Assembly: GCA_023053685.1 (NCBI GenBank)
Contig: JALIGW010000004.1
Span: forward strand, 85,544,749-85,608,748
DNA: 64,000 nucleotides
Source of the DNA: Diadophis punctatus similis
Taxonomy: Eukaryota > Chordata > Lepidosauria > Squamata > Dipsadidae
Direction: 5' to 3'
Below are positions 1-9,727 of the stretch, piece by piece. Every line of letters begins with the position of its first letter. Position 1 is the stretch's first letter. Below the pieces are notes generated by a model, which did no database searches, was not told the origin of the DNA, and was given only the letters and a program-made list of their open reading frames with translations. Made by a program: the position numbers and the translations under genes.

Positions 1-40
1 TTGTTGGGCATGTTTGCCACTTGAGTTATTTCTAAAAACA

Positions 41-331
41 ATAAAGGAAGGAAAGAAGGAAAGAAAGAAAGAAGGAAAGAAAGAAGGAAAGAAGGAAAGA
101 AAGAAAGAAGGAAAGAAAGAAAGAAAGAGAGAGAGAAAGAGAAAGAGAAAGAGAAAGAGAAAGAGAGGGAGGGAAGGAAAGAAAGAAAGAAAGAAAGAGA
201 GAGAAAGAGAGATAAAGAAAGAAAGGGAGGGAGTAAAGGAAGGAAGGAAGGAAAGAAAGAAAGAAAGAAAGAACGAAAGAAAAAAGAAAGAAAGAAAGAA
301 GGAAGGAAGGAAGGAAAAAAGGAAAGAAAAC
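41..331. repeat. Polypurine GAAA/GGAA microsatellite
   Basis: About 290 bases almost entirely of G and A on this strand, made of interrupted GAAA, GGAA and GAGA units. The 133-residue Lys/Glu/Arg-rich reading frame across it is an artefact of the repeat. Confidence 0.95.
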
Positions 332-377
332 TGGGTAAAAGAAAAAAAGAGTGTGATATCTTATAATTACATTGGGT

Positions 378-555
378 CACTGGTGGGTTGCTACCGGTTT
401 TCACTGGTTCGGTAAACAGGTAGCGGCGGTGGTGGGAGGCTCTGCCCACCCACCTGGACATAATCAAAAACGCTCTGTGCATGCGCAGAAGCTGCTGCGT
501 GCCCGTGCGCTCCCGTTCCCGAACTGGTAGCAAAGGTAAGTGGAACCCACTACTG
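378..555. mobile_element. Short non-autonomous hAT element (CAGTGGTGGGTT family)
   Basis: A 178-bp element with imperfect terminal inverted repeats: the left end reads CACTGGTGGGTT and the right end, reverse-complemented, reads CAGTAGTGGGTTCC. It is flanked by a perfect 8-bp direct repeat, CATTGGGT, at 370-377 and 556-563. An 8-bp target duplication and CA-starting termini are typical of hAT transposons. There is no coding capacity. The interior carries CpG-rich sequence including GTGCATGCGCAG near 478. Confidence 0.88.
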
Positions 556-563
556 CATTGGGT

Positions 564-1828
564 GGTGACTAGAATTGTATGTTAAGATACACACAGAGAG
601 AGTTGGCAGATGTACACTAGAGAAGGAGAACACTGTGACTAAAAGTGTATTTGAAAGAGTTTCAGTTGCATTTTGCCTTTGGACCCCATTTCAAGTCTAC
701 TTGATATGTCAGAGTGAATCGGGCGCCTTCAAATCATTCTGAAACCTCCGTCTGCACAGATGCTTTTTTTCAAACCCAAGTGAATCCTCAAATCAGTTCA
801 AGCTGACAATCCCAATGACATTGAATCAGTCTGACTCTACAAATTGAGTTGACAATTGAAACCCAACTTGTCAAATGGCCCATTCATCTCCTCTACATCC
901 ATTTTTCATATTCAGTACAATTCTAGTGACAGCATTTGCACCTGTGGCAGGTGGGGATCAACCTGACTTTGTTGTTTTTTTAAATCTCTAGATTAGTTCA
1001 GCGTCCAGTCCTTCAAAATCAGTTGACTCAGCTGAAGGAATCACACCGACAGTGCTGGACACACCTGGGGATGGTTCTGGAATTACAGTCAAGCAGAATT
1101 TTAAATATGGATATTTAACAACCAACATGAAACATGGGTTATTTTAATCAGTGAATAGTCCTAAATATGATAAAAGCATTTAAAAAGCTTTGTAATTTGA
1201 ATAAAATGTGGTGCATAGGGGATGAGATTCCCACCATTGGTTTTAGAAAACACAGTAATATGAGAAAATCTTGCATTTCTTTTTGCATTTAATAGCTTCT
1301 GACCTCAGAGCAGAAATATTTTGCCCAGGGTAACTCATACTGAAGAGATGCTAAAATGAGCCTTCAAATCCACCCTGACAATCACTAACCAAGTCGATGA
1401 AATGAAGGTTGCACTTCAAACTAACCTAGTATTTTAAGAATGTCTATTATTTAAGCTCTGCAGCAAGCCTCGGTTTCTCTGGACGAAGCACTTATGCATA
1501 ATTTAGAGACAGCTGACCAGTGCAGCAAAATCAAAAGTCCAAACTTTTCCTGAATATTGTTATTTAAGGCTGGTGGTAGGAGATGCTGTAGAGTAGAGAG
1601 AGAATCATATTTTCTATACAGTTTGCTGTACAGGCTAGGAAATACGTATATAATGTCTAAACTGGGTCTCAAAAGTTTCACTCAACCTCAGAGGTGCCAT
1701 GCCCTCTGCAGCCTTGTCCTACAAGTTCAGCCATGACTTTCTATCACTTAAGTAAACCCATTCAAATCAGATGGATAACTCTTGCCAGATGAGTTCATCT
1801 TGGTGTGAATGAAGGCACTACCTGCCAC
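564..1828. other. Unclassified sequence
   Basis: AT-rich, non-repetitive to the eye. No credible exon, RNA gene or transposon end was recognised. Confidence 0.5.
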
Positions 1829-1883
1829 TACTAGGTTGGACTAGAAGACCTCCAAGGTCCCTTCCAACTCTGTCATTCTACTC
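1829..1883 (+). mobile_element. CR1 LINE 3' end, short fragment
   Basis: About 55 bp matching the terminal CR1 block seen many times in this window (GGACTAGAAGACCTCCAAGG, then TTCCAACTCTG and an ATTCT-type end). Everything 5' of the tail is missing. CR1 retrotransposons are usually 5'-truncated. Confidence 0.8.
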
Positions 1884-1911
1884 TTCACTCTACTCAACTC
1901 GACTCGCAATT

Positions 1912-1992
1912 TGGTATGGCGGTGGAGGTACCTGACTGGAGACCAGGAGACAGTGAGTTCTGCTAGTGACCTTGGGCCAGTGTTTCTCCTTC
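1912..1992 (+). mobile_element. tRNA-derived SINE fragment
   Basis: The stretch GACTGGAGACCAGGAGACAG, TGAGTTCT and GTGACCTTGGGCCAGT has the layout of a squamate tRNA-headed SINE whose middle has been lost. It is old and short, so the family is tentative. Confidence 0.5.
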
Positions 1993-2884
1993 AGGAAGAA
2001 GAAGAGGTTAGTTCAGGCAGTTGTCACAACTATTTTTTTAAAAAAAGCTTCAAGTGATGTCCTGCTTGAGTACAGAAAAGAACCTATATCTTGTCCCTTG
2101 GAGCCAAATGGGAAGAAAGTAAAACTTGTTAAATTGTAATTTTGGGTTAAAATGAATTTTAAGTTCCCTCTTAACAGATTCTTCTCCAACAATTGTTTTT
2201 TATCAGACGCTGGGATTTTATGAAATTCTGTCAGACTCTGAATCCCGGAGAAGCCAAATGGAAAGGAGGATTTTGAATAACGGCCAGAATGCACTAGCCA
2301 AAAATATATATTCTTAAAATATATTGGAAAGGCTCTGTTCGAAACAGATATGCCACAGTGAGCATTATTGCATTTTAGTAATAAACAGGTTTAAATATAA
2401 AGTTAATCTGCCTTGCTGAAAACCGACGTCACTGCAGATGAAGCTCGGGAAGGGCTGCGTCGGGGAGAAGATTCATTGAAATACGTTGGCATAATTTGTT
2501 TTCTTGGCAGCCGAGTAAAAATAGGAAAGGAAATGGGTTGTCTATATTAGGAAGATATGTTCCTATCTAGCCCAGAGATATTTGATTGGTTTTCCTTTTT
2601 GATAATCCAATTGCCATTTTTATAGTCCATAACAAATCATGGGTCGACACAATAGGAAATGACTTTCATATATCTACTTGCGGATGGCGATTCGTGACTG
2701 ACAGACAGCTCTATAATCAACCCAGGGGAGAATTTTGTGAAGCTGCAGGCTGTCCTGGCTGATAGTTATGGGCCTCGCTCCCAGAAGTTAAGACAACGGG
2801 AAAACAGAATTCAGCAGGAGTTGCATCTTCTTGAGGTCCTTGAAGACCCAGAGCCAGTGAGAGAATCTTTGTAGCTCAGGGATG
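1993..2884. other. Unclassified sequence
   Basis: No coding or mobile-element signal was recognised. It contains a T7A7 tract at 2033-2046. Confidence 0.5.
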
Positions 2885-3540
2885 AACCATGGGGTCCTTG
2901 GTGCTCTCTGAGCTGGGCCGCTCTCTTGCAGATGTCTCATGACCCAACCAGGTAATAACTTCAGTGCTGGAAGGGAGAGGAGTTTGTGGAAGGAGGGAGG
3001 AGGAGGAAGAAGATGAGGAGGATTATGGGGTCCTTGGTGCTCTCTGAGTTGGGCCATTTTCTTGAAGACATTTCATGACCCAACTAAGTAATATCTTCAA
3101 TGCTAGAAGAGAGGGGGTTTGTGGAGTGGAGGAGGAGGAAGAGGAAGAGGAAGAGGAAGAAGAAGAAGAAGAAGAAGAAGAAGAAGAAGAAGAAGAAGAA
3201 GAAGAAGAAGAAGAAGAAGAAGAAGAAGAAGAAGAAGAGAGAGGAGGAGGAGGAGGAGGAGGAGGAGGAGGAGGAGGAGGAGGAGGAGGAGGAGGAGGAG
3301 GAGGAGGAGGAGGAGGAGGAGGAGGAGGAGGAGGAGGACGACGACGACTTGGTGCTTTTCTTGCAGACATTTCATGACCCAACTAGGTAACATCTGCAAT
3401 GCTAGAAGGGAGGGGGGGTTGTGGAGTGGAGGAGGAGGAAGACGAGGAGGATTATGGGGTCCTTGGTGCCCTCTGAGCTGGGCCATTTTCTTGCAGACAT
3501 TTCATGACCCAACTAGGAAATAGCTTCAGTGCTGGGAGAG
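2885..3540 (-). mobile_element. Tandem array of Penelope-like element tails (family B)
   Basis: Four copies of one roughly 137-bp unit lie head to tail: units begin GGGGTCCTTGGTG near 2890, 3027 and 3456, with a partly deleted unit near 3347. On the minus strand each unit carries a GATG/GAAG...AGTTGGGTCATGAAA...TCTGCAAGAAA block, the conserved tail of the PLE-like family also seen at 6.9, 13.1 and 40.5 kb. Each unit ends in a GGA-rich stretch, and one of these has expanded hugely. PLE insertions are known for tandem partial copies. Assignment to PLEs rests on similarity of the tail to the copy at 43.8-44.1 kb that retains reverse-transcriptase sequence. Confidence 0.65.
3157..3338. repeat. 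Compound (GAA)n then (GGA)n microsatellite
   Basis: A near-pure GAA tract (about 80 bp) switches sharply to a near-pure GGA tract (about 97 bp). It lies inside a PLE tail unit and is the source of the poly-Glu, poly-Gly, poly-Arg, poly-Lys, poly-Ser and poly-Leu reading frames here. Confidence 0.97.
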
Positions 3541-3730
3541 AGGGGGGTTTGCTCTCTGTTTATATACTAGTGGCTTGCCCTTTCAGTATTGGTGGGAATG
3601 TTCTTGTGTTTACAGCCTAATTAACATCAAGATTAATACTAGACCAACAATCAAGAAATAAACATACCCCCAATCAAGGAAGTATTAACTCAGACAAACA
3701 ATAAACATCTTACATCTGCAAGAAGCCCCT
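3541..3730 (-). mobile_element. Upstream portion of the family B PLE
   Basis: On the minus strand this holds ACTAGTATATAAACAGAGAG just before the tail block, matching the arrangement ACTTGTATATAAAGAGAG before the tail at 13.05 kb. A further shared string, ATTGTTTGTCTGAGTT, appears near 3690 (minus) and 12955 (plus). The TATATAAA motif could be a promoter of the element. Confidence 0.5.
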
Positions 3731-5327
3731 CCAATTGTTCAAGACCAATGTTATCCTTCTTAGACAGGGAAACCCCCCTGTGTGGGTCTTCAAAATCTAA
3801 TTTCTTTATCTCTATTGTTGTCAGAGGAATATGAAGCAGAATGCCTTTGTCAGTTATCAATCATTGGCATTCAACTAATTCACACAAATGATCGCAATTA
3901 CCCTGGGCCACTTAAAAAAATCTTTACTAATTGTTTTTTCAATTGATTTCACAAGAATGGTCACTTGGCAGTCAATAAAACAGGATATTCTACCAGCCCG
4001 CAATCCTAATCATATTTTGTATTCACATTGCTTGGTTTTTCCAAGTCTAGTTGTCAGATAAGAAGCATTGGGACTAATTCCAGTTAAAATGATTTATTGA
4101 TCATGCTTAATCACAAGAATTTAGTCTACTAACGGTCAGGACTAAATTGGCACTAGGTAAGAATCAACATAATTTAAGACTTGAACCATTTGTGGGAACG
4201 TAACAATTCTAGGCTGATAACCCACTTGACTTCGCCTCCACGTTCTACCACTACTTTTCTTATCCTAGTTAAACTTCTACACTACCGAATGTTGAAACTT
4301 CTTTTTCCCTGGAGATTTTGGAAAAGGACATTCACTCTCCGTAACTTTCGTATTATTTCCCTCATGGAACTATTTACAGTAACGCCAATAAACCCATCAG
4401 TGGATCTGCAGGTATGGCTACCCTCCACTGCTTTGCTTCAGGCCTCGTCTTCTTTAAAATGTTCAGGGAAATCAACATTTATAACCTAACAGAGCACATG
4501 GGAACACCTGCATATTCATAAAGTCTATAATGATGACCATAATCTTTAAACTATCTCTGATTGCTTGTTGCCAGCCATGATGGATGAGAATCTCAGAGAC
4601 AGGATGAAACATCAGCTTCTTGTTGACCTAGAAGTGTGAAAGCCATCGGTGTAAGGACTAGTTATCTGTGGCCCAGTAGAAACTAAAGTTACTGTGTGGC
4701 TTTAATTTAGCCACACACCATTGTGTTATATGCTTTGCCATCCCTAGAACCAACCGTGTAGCTGTGAACACGGTTAGAGCATTTTCTTAAACAGCTTTCC
4801 TAGAAGATGTCAATTTTCTGTTTTCAAACATTGAAAACATATCTTGCTTGGCATTTAATAGAGTTGTTTGTGGGGGCTGAAGAAATATCTGCCCTCATTA
4901 AAACCAGAAGAAACTAAAGCCCTAAACAGTATTTTGGATATCTTTAATCGAAATTAATTGACACGGCATATGTTTTGACTGTGAAACAAAGATTGCGCTA
5001 AACCCCTGCTGTGTGGGAAATGGCCACAATTACACAACCTGGTGCACAATGCTTTTTTTTAAAAAAATTCACTTGATGCAAGGAAACATACTGTATCTGG
5101 TGATACTCAGATGCAATATTCGATATTGCACAGTGAGGCTTATTAAACAAGAAAGATGAAAGATGAAGAAGACTACAAGCCACAGGATTCATTAGCTCTC
5201 TTCGTTACATATAATGGGTCACAGGCAGCTTGGAGGGCAAAGCAATTTTCTTTTTTTTTCCTGGGTTCCAAACAACTCAATGCAATTGCATCAAAACTAA
5301 TTCCATGATTGTTTTATATTCCTTTCT
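3731..5327. other. Unclassified sequence
   Basis: AT-rich with no supported gene. The 102-codon frame at 4181-4489 has no recognisable domain and low-information composition. A T8A7 tract lies at about 5051. Confidence 0.5.
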
Positions 5328-5645
5328 TTGTGCTCGAAGACCTGCCCCAGAGAAATAGAGATGGGATTTAGAATTGGCAGGCAGTGTCAAATCTTCGGAC
5401 ATGTGATGCGACACCCGGAAAAATACGGCATCCTTCACTTAATCCTCCAGAGAAAGATTGAAGGCAAAGGAGGTCCAGGCAGAAGAAGAAGAACCTCATG
5501 GCTTCAAAATCTAAGGGCTTGGTTTGGATAAAACTCAGCAGCACTTTTTCATGCGGCTGTTGATTAAAAATAGGATCTCCAACATGATCACCAACATCCG
5601 ATGGCAGATATGGCACAACAACAACAAGAAGAAGCCAGATCTTCA
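5328..5645 (+). pseudogene. LINE ORF2 C-terminal fragment (R4/RTE-like)
   Basis: The frame at 5328-5531 contains FGHVMRHPEKYGILHLILQ followed by GKGGPGRRRRTSWLQNLRAWFG. This motif order (FGHVMR, L-I-QGKI-G-GR-R-SWL-NLR-W) is the end of ORF2 in several non-LTR retrotransposon clades. After the stop, the next 100 bp in another frame still reads like the end of such a protein (NMITNIRWQ), so at least one frameshift or stop is present. An AAC/AAG-rich tail follows at 5616-5637. The exact clade cannot be fixed by eye. Confidence 0.65.
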
Positions 5646-5669
5646 TACCAGAAATAGCATAGTGGTGAG

Positions 5670-5937
5670 CAGGGGTGGGTTCTAACTTACTTTGCTGCTG
5701 GTTCGCTTCCTCCCGCACTGCCGTGCGCATGCTTTGTGTGGCTGTGCATGCATGCGCAGTGCCAAAAACTCAGCTTCTGCGCATGTGCAGAAAAACAAGA
5801 TGGTGCCGCCTATGGCACCGCCGAGACAGCTGGTTCATGGGCGTGGCAGCTGGCCATCGCTCCCGGTTTGGCGAGCGGGGAAAATTCCTGCTACTGGTTC
5901 TAAAGAACCGGTCTGAACTGGGAGGAACCCACCTCTG
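5670..5937. mobile_element. Short non-autonomous hAT element
   Basis: A 268-bp element with ends CAGGGGTGGGTTCTAAC and, on the other strand, CAGAGGTGGGTTCC. It is flanked by a perfect 8-bp target duplication GTGGTGAG (5662-5669 and 5938-5945). The interior has palindromic CTGCGCATGTGCAG near 5777 and is more GC-rich than its surroundings. No transposase is encoded. Confidence 0.9.
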
Positions 5938-6037
5938 GTGGTGAGGTTTATTTGGTTTGACTTCATCTGATGAACATTTATGTAAACTGGAATGCACCTG
6001 CATAATTTTCAAAATGGTTTAGGATTTCTTGCTTGAG

Positions 6038-6094
6038 ATAGAGGCTGGACTAGAAGACCTCCAAGGTCCCTTCCAACTCTGTTATTCTGTTTAC
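6038..6094 (+). mobile_element. CR1 LINE 3' end, short fragment
   Basis: GGACTAGAAGACCTCCAAGG through TTCCAACTCTGTTATTCTG, the usual CR1 terminus with its ATTCTG-type end. The element is truncated to its last 55 bp. Confidence 0.82.
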
Positions 6095-6845
6095 ACCTTT
6101 GGGGGTGGGATTAAGTTAGTGCCGTTGAATTGTATTGGGCTCCTGCAGATTGTATGGAAAAATATTTGTCATTACCAGATTTCATTAAATTTTTTTTTGC
6201 CTTTGCTAATCTTAGATATAAAAACGTGATCTGAAGTACTCATCAACTTAGCCATTTTTAAGCCCTTAACTGAACACAAAGATAATTGACTCTCAATTTT
6301 TTAAAGGACTCTCAGTAATTACTTTGTTATGTTCTTGAACATATTGCATTTCAAACAAACAAACAATCCTTTGACGTTTACAATTCGTTTGAGAGCTTTG
6401 GGCTAAAGTATTTTTTGTCCAAAGATTGTAGAAACCTGATAATGAAAATAAGTTATGTTCTTTCCCCCAAAATAAAATCTTGCACCTGGAATGTTTTGTT
6501 TATAACACTCTAACAATCCTTTAGTAATAAAGAAGTATTAGCTTCCTGAAAGCCACCCTCACTGTTCTTTTCTTGACTGCTCAATCAATGGAATGGATTT
6601 TGTTAGGTAAGTTCACTCTCCACATTTTATCTTGTGAAACCTTGAAATACAAACTCAACCAGAAGCCCTCGTTTTTGAAGAGAGGGAATATCAACCTTGT
6701 TTGAAAACAAGGGTTGTGGGAAACGTACTTGGCATCGTGATTGTGCTACTTCTCAGAATTGTGAAGAGAGTAAAAAAAAGGTGGTAGGTGGCAAGAGTTC
6801 TGCACCTTTTATGGGTGATGCATTCATGACCCACTTCTAAAAGGT
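6095..6845. other. Unclassified sequence
   Basis: AT-rich with no gene, transposon end or RNA structure that I recognise. Confidence 0.5.
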
Positions 6846-6932
6846 GTGGGGTCCTTGGTGCTCTCTGAGCTTGGTTGTTTTCTTGGAGATGTTTCATTAC
6901 CCAACTAGGTAACATCATCAGTGCTAGACAGG
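6846..6932 (-). mobile_element. PLE tail, family B
   Basis: On the minus strand the order is CTGATGA (6921-6915), one base, GTTACC, loop TAGTTG, GGTAAT, then GAAA (6895-6892). GTTACC and GGTAAT pair over six base pairs including one G-U. This is the best-preserved family B stem-loop together with the one at 40.5 kb. A GGA-rich patch follows at 6945-6985, as in the array at 3 kb. Confidence 0.65.
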
Positions 6933-7530
6933 AGAAGTTTTCAGGGAGGAGGAGGGGGGAGAGGAGGGAGGGAGCGGAGGAGGAGGTAGCCCAATGTTTG
7001 TGGCTCATTGCAAAATCTTTACATCTTCTGCTTCCCACTGACTGCTAAACTGCCTGCAACGTCTCTTTTTCCTCCTGTAATGCAGAAGCCAAAACACATT
7101 TTACCTTCCTTAGAATATGCTCTGTGTAGCCTTTGGAGTATTGACAGAGAACAAGGCGACCTAACAACTACTCACCAAGAAAAGCTGAGAAGTCAGCAGG
7201 AGTTGCCCTAAAATTAAGGCCACCTTTGCTGTCTCATGTTCACAATGCTAAAAATGAAAATATACCCCTAGGGGAGATGCTTTCCTGTATGACCACAAGC
7301 TTCCCTTGTTCCTCTTCATGCAACGTGAAAAAAGAAAGACTTTCTCAAGTTCAATTTCACACCTGATGACTCCGTGGATACGTTTATGAGGTTTTCTTGG
7401 CAACTATCATAAAGTGGCCTTCTGAGATTTTCTTCCTCCACAGTTTCCCAGGTTTCTTAACCCTGCTCAGCTCAACAATATTCAGAGTTTAAAAGCTAAA
7501 AGGAGTTGGGCTTGATTTAAGAGGGGTGAA
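6933..7530. other. Unclassified sequence with a short purine-rich patch
   Basis: Apart from G-rich sequence at 6945-6985 no feature was recognised. Confidence 0.5.
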
Positions 7531-7580
7531 CCTCAACTCCCAGAATTCCCCAGCTGGCTGGGGAATTCTGGGAGTTGAGG
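7531..7580. repeat. Perfect 24-bp inverted repeat with 2-base loop
   Basis: Arms 7531-7554 and 7557-7580 are exact reverse complements (core CAGAATTCCCCAGC / GCTGGGGAATTCTG). The same core forms the middle of the palindromic miniature transposon at 62947-63081, so this is probably the remaining centre of such an element. Confidence 0.9.
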
Positions 7581-7904
7581 GTCCAGTGGTGGGTTCCTAC
7601 CAGTGTGGTCCACTCTATAGCACCGGTAGCGGCCTGCTGGTGACATCACAGTACCGGTGCGGTCGGTTGCCGGTGTCTGGGCGCCGCCATTTTTTTAAAA
7701 AAAATTTTTTACATATTTTTTTAAAAAAAATTTCTGCGCATGCCCAGAAACCGAGCTTCCGGCACTGCGCATGCGCTGCCTTCCTACCCCACAGTGAGTC
7801 CAAGCAGGGGAGGATAGCTGAGGGAGCGCGTGAGACGCTGAAAGAATGGGCGGCAGGAGCTATCTCCATTCCCCTCCCTTCAGCAGTCCGAGAAGCCACA
7901 AGCC

Positions 7905-8357
7905 GCAATGCGCTCTACATGGGGCTACCCTTGAAGAGTATCCGGAGACTTCAGCTGGTGCAAAATGCGGCTGCGCGTGCTGTGGTGGGTGTGCCAAGGT
8001 ACACCCACATGACACCGATACTCCGCCAGCTGCATTGGTTGCCCATCGGTCTCCGGGTCCAATTCAAGGTGTTGATCACCATCTTTAAAGCCCTTCATGG
8101 CTTAGGACCAGGATATCTTCGGGACCGCATTCTGCCTCATACTTCCCTCCGACCGGTTAGGGCCCACAGAGTTGGCCTCCTCCAGGTCCCGTCGGCCAAG
8201 CAATGCCGGCTGGCGGGCCCTAGGGGGAGAGCCTTCTCTGTGGCAGGCCCCGCGCTCTGGAACCAACTTCCTCCAGAGACCAGGACCATCCCCACTCTGC
8301 TGGCCTTCCGAAAAGCCGTTAAGACATGGCTTTTCCTGCAGGTGGGGGGGACAGCTT
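7905..8357 (+). pseudogene. L2 LINE ORF2 C-terminal fragment
   Basis: About 150 residues open to the natural C-terminus. Recognisable L2-clade blocks in order are LQLVQNAAARAVVG, LHWLPIGLRVQFKVL, FKALHGLGPGYLRDR, GRAFSVAGPALWNQLPPE and FRKAVKTWLF. This is the region after the reverse-transcriptase palm. The frame runs upstream to 7526 only because the hAT sequence happens to be open. The intact frame and close match to the copy at 47.96 kb indicate a fairly recent insertion. Confidence 0.88.
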
Positions 8358-8576
8358 AAATCCACCCGAGCTTACCCCCCAAGTATGTATGTGCTGAATG
8401 GATGTTGTTGTTTAAAATAACTGTTTTAAATTTTGTACTTGTTTTTAATTCTATTTAATTTTTGATTATTCTTGTATTTCTCCCTGTTGTACGCCGCCCT
8501 GAGTCCTTCGGGAGTTGGGCGGCATATAAGAATAACAAAATAAATAAATAAATAAACAAACAAACAAACAAACAAA

Positions 8577-8655
<79 letters not shown>

Positions 8656-8661
8656 ACAAAC
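8358..8661 (+). mobile_element. L2 LINE 3' UTR, terminal hairpin and (AAAT)n tail
   Basis: After the ORF a short UTR leads to a hairpin with stem GCCGCCC (8493-8499) and GGGCGGC (8517-8523), then ATATAAG and a long AAAT array with some AAAC units (about 8538-8660). The hairpin plus ATATAA is the L2 3' end seen again at 16.2, 32.2 and 48.3 kb. Confidence 0.88.
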
Positions 8662-8869
8662 ACGCAGTGATGATCCTAGGCATTTTCGCACGTTTGAGGC
8701 TTCTCGAGCTGCTGAGGGGAGGGGCAGCAGGACCTATCTCAGTTCCCCTCCCTTCAGCAGTCTGAGAAGCCACAGCCACCCGGTCACATGGCTGGCAAGC
8801 CACACCACAAAATAAGCCACGCCCACAGAGTGGTAGTAAAAAAATTAGGAACCCGCCCCTGTGAGGGTC

Positions 8870-9361
8870 GCCCCTCTTAAAGTTGTTGAGGTTGCAAATC
8901 ACTGCTGAAAATTATTGTAGTTTGCCTGCTCCAAAGCAATTTTGGGAGATCAGATCAAATCAATGCTTGCATAGGATAATTGCTGAGTTGTTTCTCCATT
9001 CAATTCATCCTTATTATTTTGTTTTGCTTTGCTTTTCAATGGGTGATTAGTTTACACCAACGTGACTAAGTGGTATCAGAATTAAGTGAATAAGCTGTTG
9101 AATAGGATCTGGTGGATGCACGACAACAACAGGCCCAGTGATGAAGGAACGTTGGTGTCCCTACCTGTCTAACGATGATTTATCTAATTTCCAACCATAT
9201 AATTACATCTAATGAATATCAAAGGAAAGGCAGGGGGCTAAAGCGCTGACTGAAGTTGGAGCTGGTGTTTTCATGCTTTTAAACATAGGAGCTCCAGGAA
9301 AAAGAGTGATCTAATATTCAATGTATTGAGGATTTGTGTCTCAAAGAGAGCCAGAAGTCAA
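8870..9361. other. Unclassified sequence
   Basis: Nothing recognised. Confidence 0.5.
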
Positions 9362-9727
9362 TCAGAATACAGCTGGAAGGGACCTTGGAGGTCTTCTAGT
9401 CCAACCCCCTTCTTGAGCAGGAGATCCTACACCATTCCAGAGAAGTGGTTGTCCAATCTCTTCTTAAAAACTTCCAGGGATGGAGCACCCAAAACTTCTG
9501 GTGGCAAATTGTTCCATTGATTAATTGTTCTAATTCTCAGGAAATTTCTCCTTAGTTCCAGGTTGCTTCTCTCCTTGGTTAGTTTCCATCCATTGTTTCT
9601 TGTCCTGCCTTCAGGTGCTTTGGAGAATAAGTGGACCCCGTCTTCTTTGTAGCAGCCCCTCCAATACTGGAACACTGCTATCATGTCCCTCCTAGTCCTT
9701 CTTCTCTCTAGACTGGTCAAGGTTTAC
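9362..9727 (-). mobile_element. CR1 LINE 3' end with ORF2 C-terminus
   Basis: On the minus strand the frame 9720-9427 reads LERRRTRRDMIAVFQY, LFSKAPEGRTRNNGWKL, NLELRRNFL, INQWNNLPPEV and PSLEVFKKRLD, the conserved C-terminal end of CR1 ORF2. The CR1 3' tail follows down to 9362. The element is 5'-truncated within ORF2. Confidence 0.9.

Larger units (their letters stand above)
7584..8861. mobile_element. hAT element with an L2 LINE nested inside
   Basis: Left end CAGTGGTGGGTTCC; right end on the other strand CAGGGGCGGGTTCC. A perfect 8-bp target duplication TGAGGGTC flanks it (7576-7583 and 8862-8869), showing that both ends belong to one insertion. About 480 bp is hAT-derived and the rest (7905-8660) is an L2 insertion. 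The interior carries CTGCGCATGC-type motifs near 7735 and 7765. A diverged copy of about 58 bp lies on each side of the L2. Confidence 0.88.

Noticed and set aside
3023..3523. Overlapping 100-134 codon frames of poly-Glu, poly-Arg, poly-Ser, poly-Leu
   Set aside because: All are GAA/GGA microsatellite translated in different frames; the same applies to frames at 14, 8426, 23239, 31017, 33135, 37458, 45039, 52457 and 53286.
7526..8359. 277-codon open frame as a host gene
   Set aside because: The first 126 codons are hAT non-coding sequence that happens to be open; the rest is the L2 ORF2 C-terminus.
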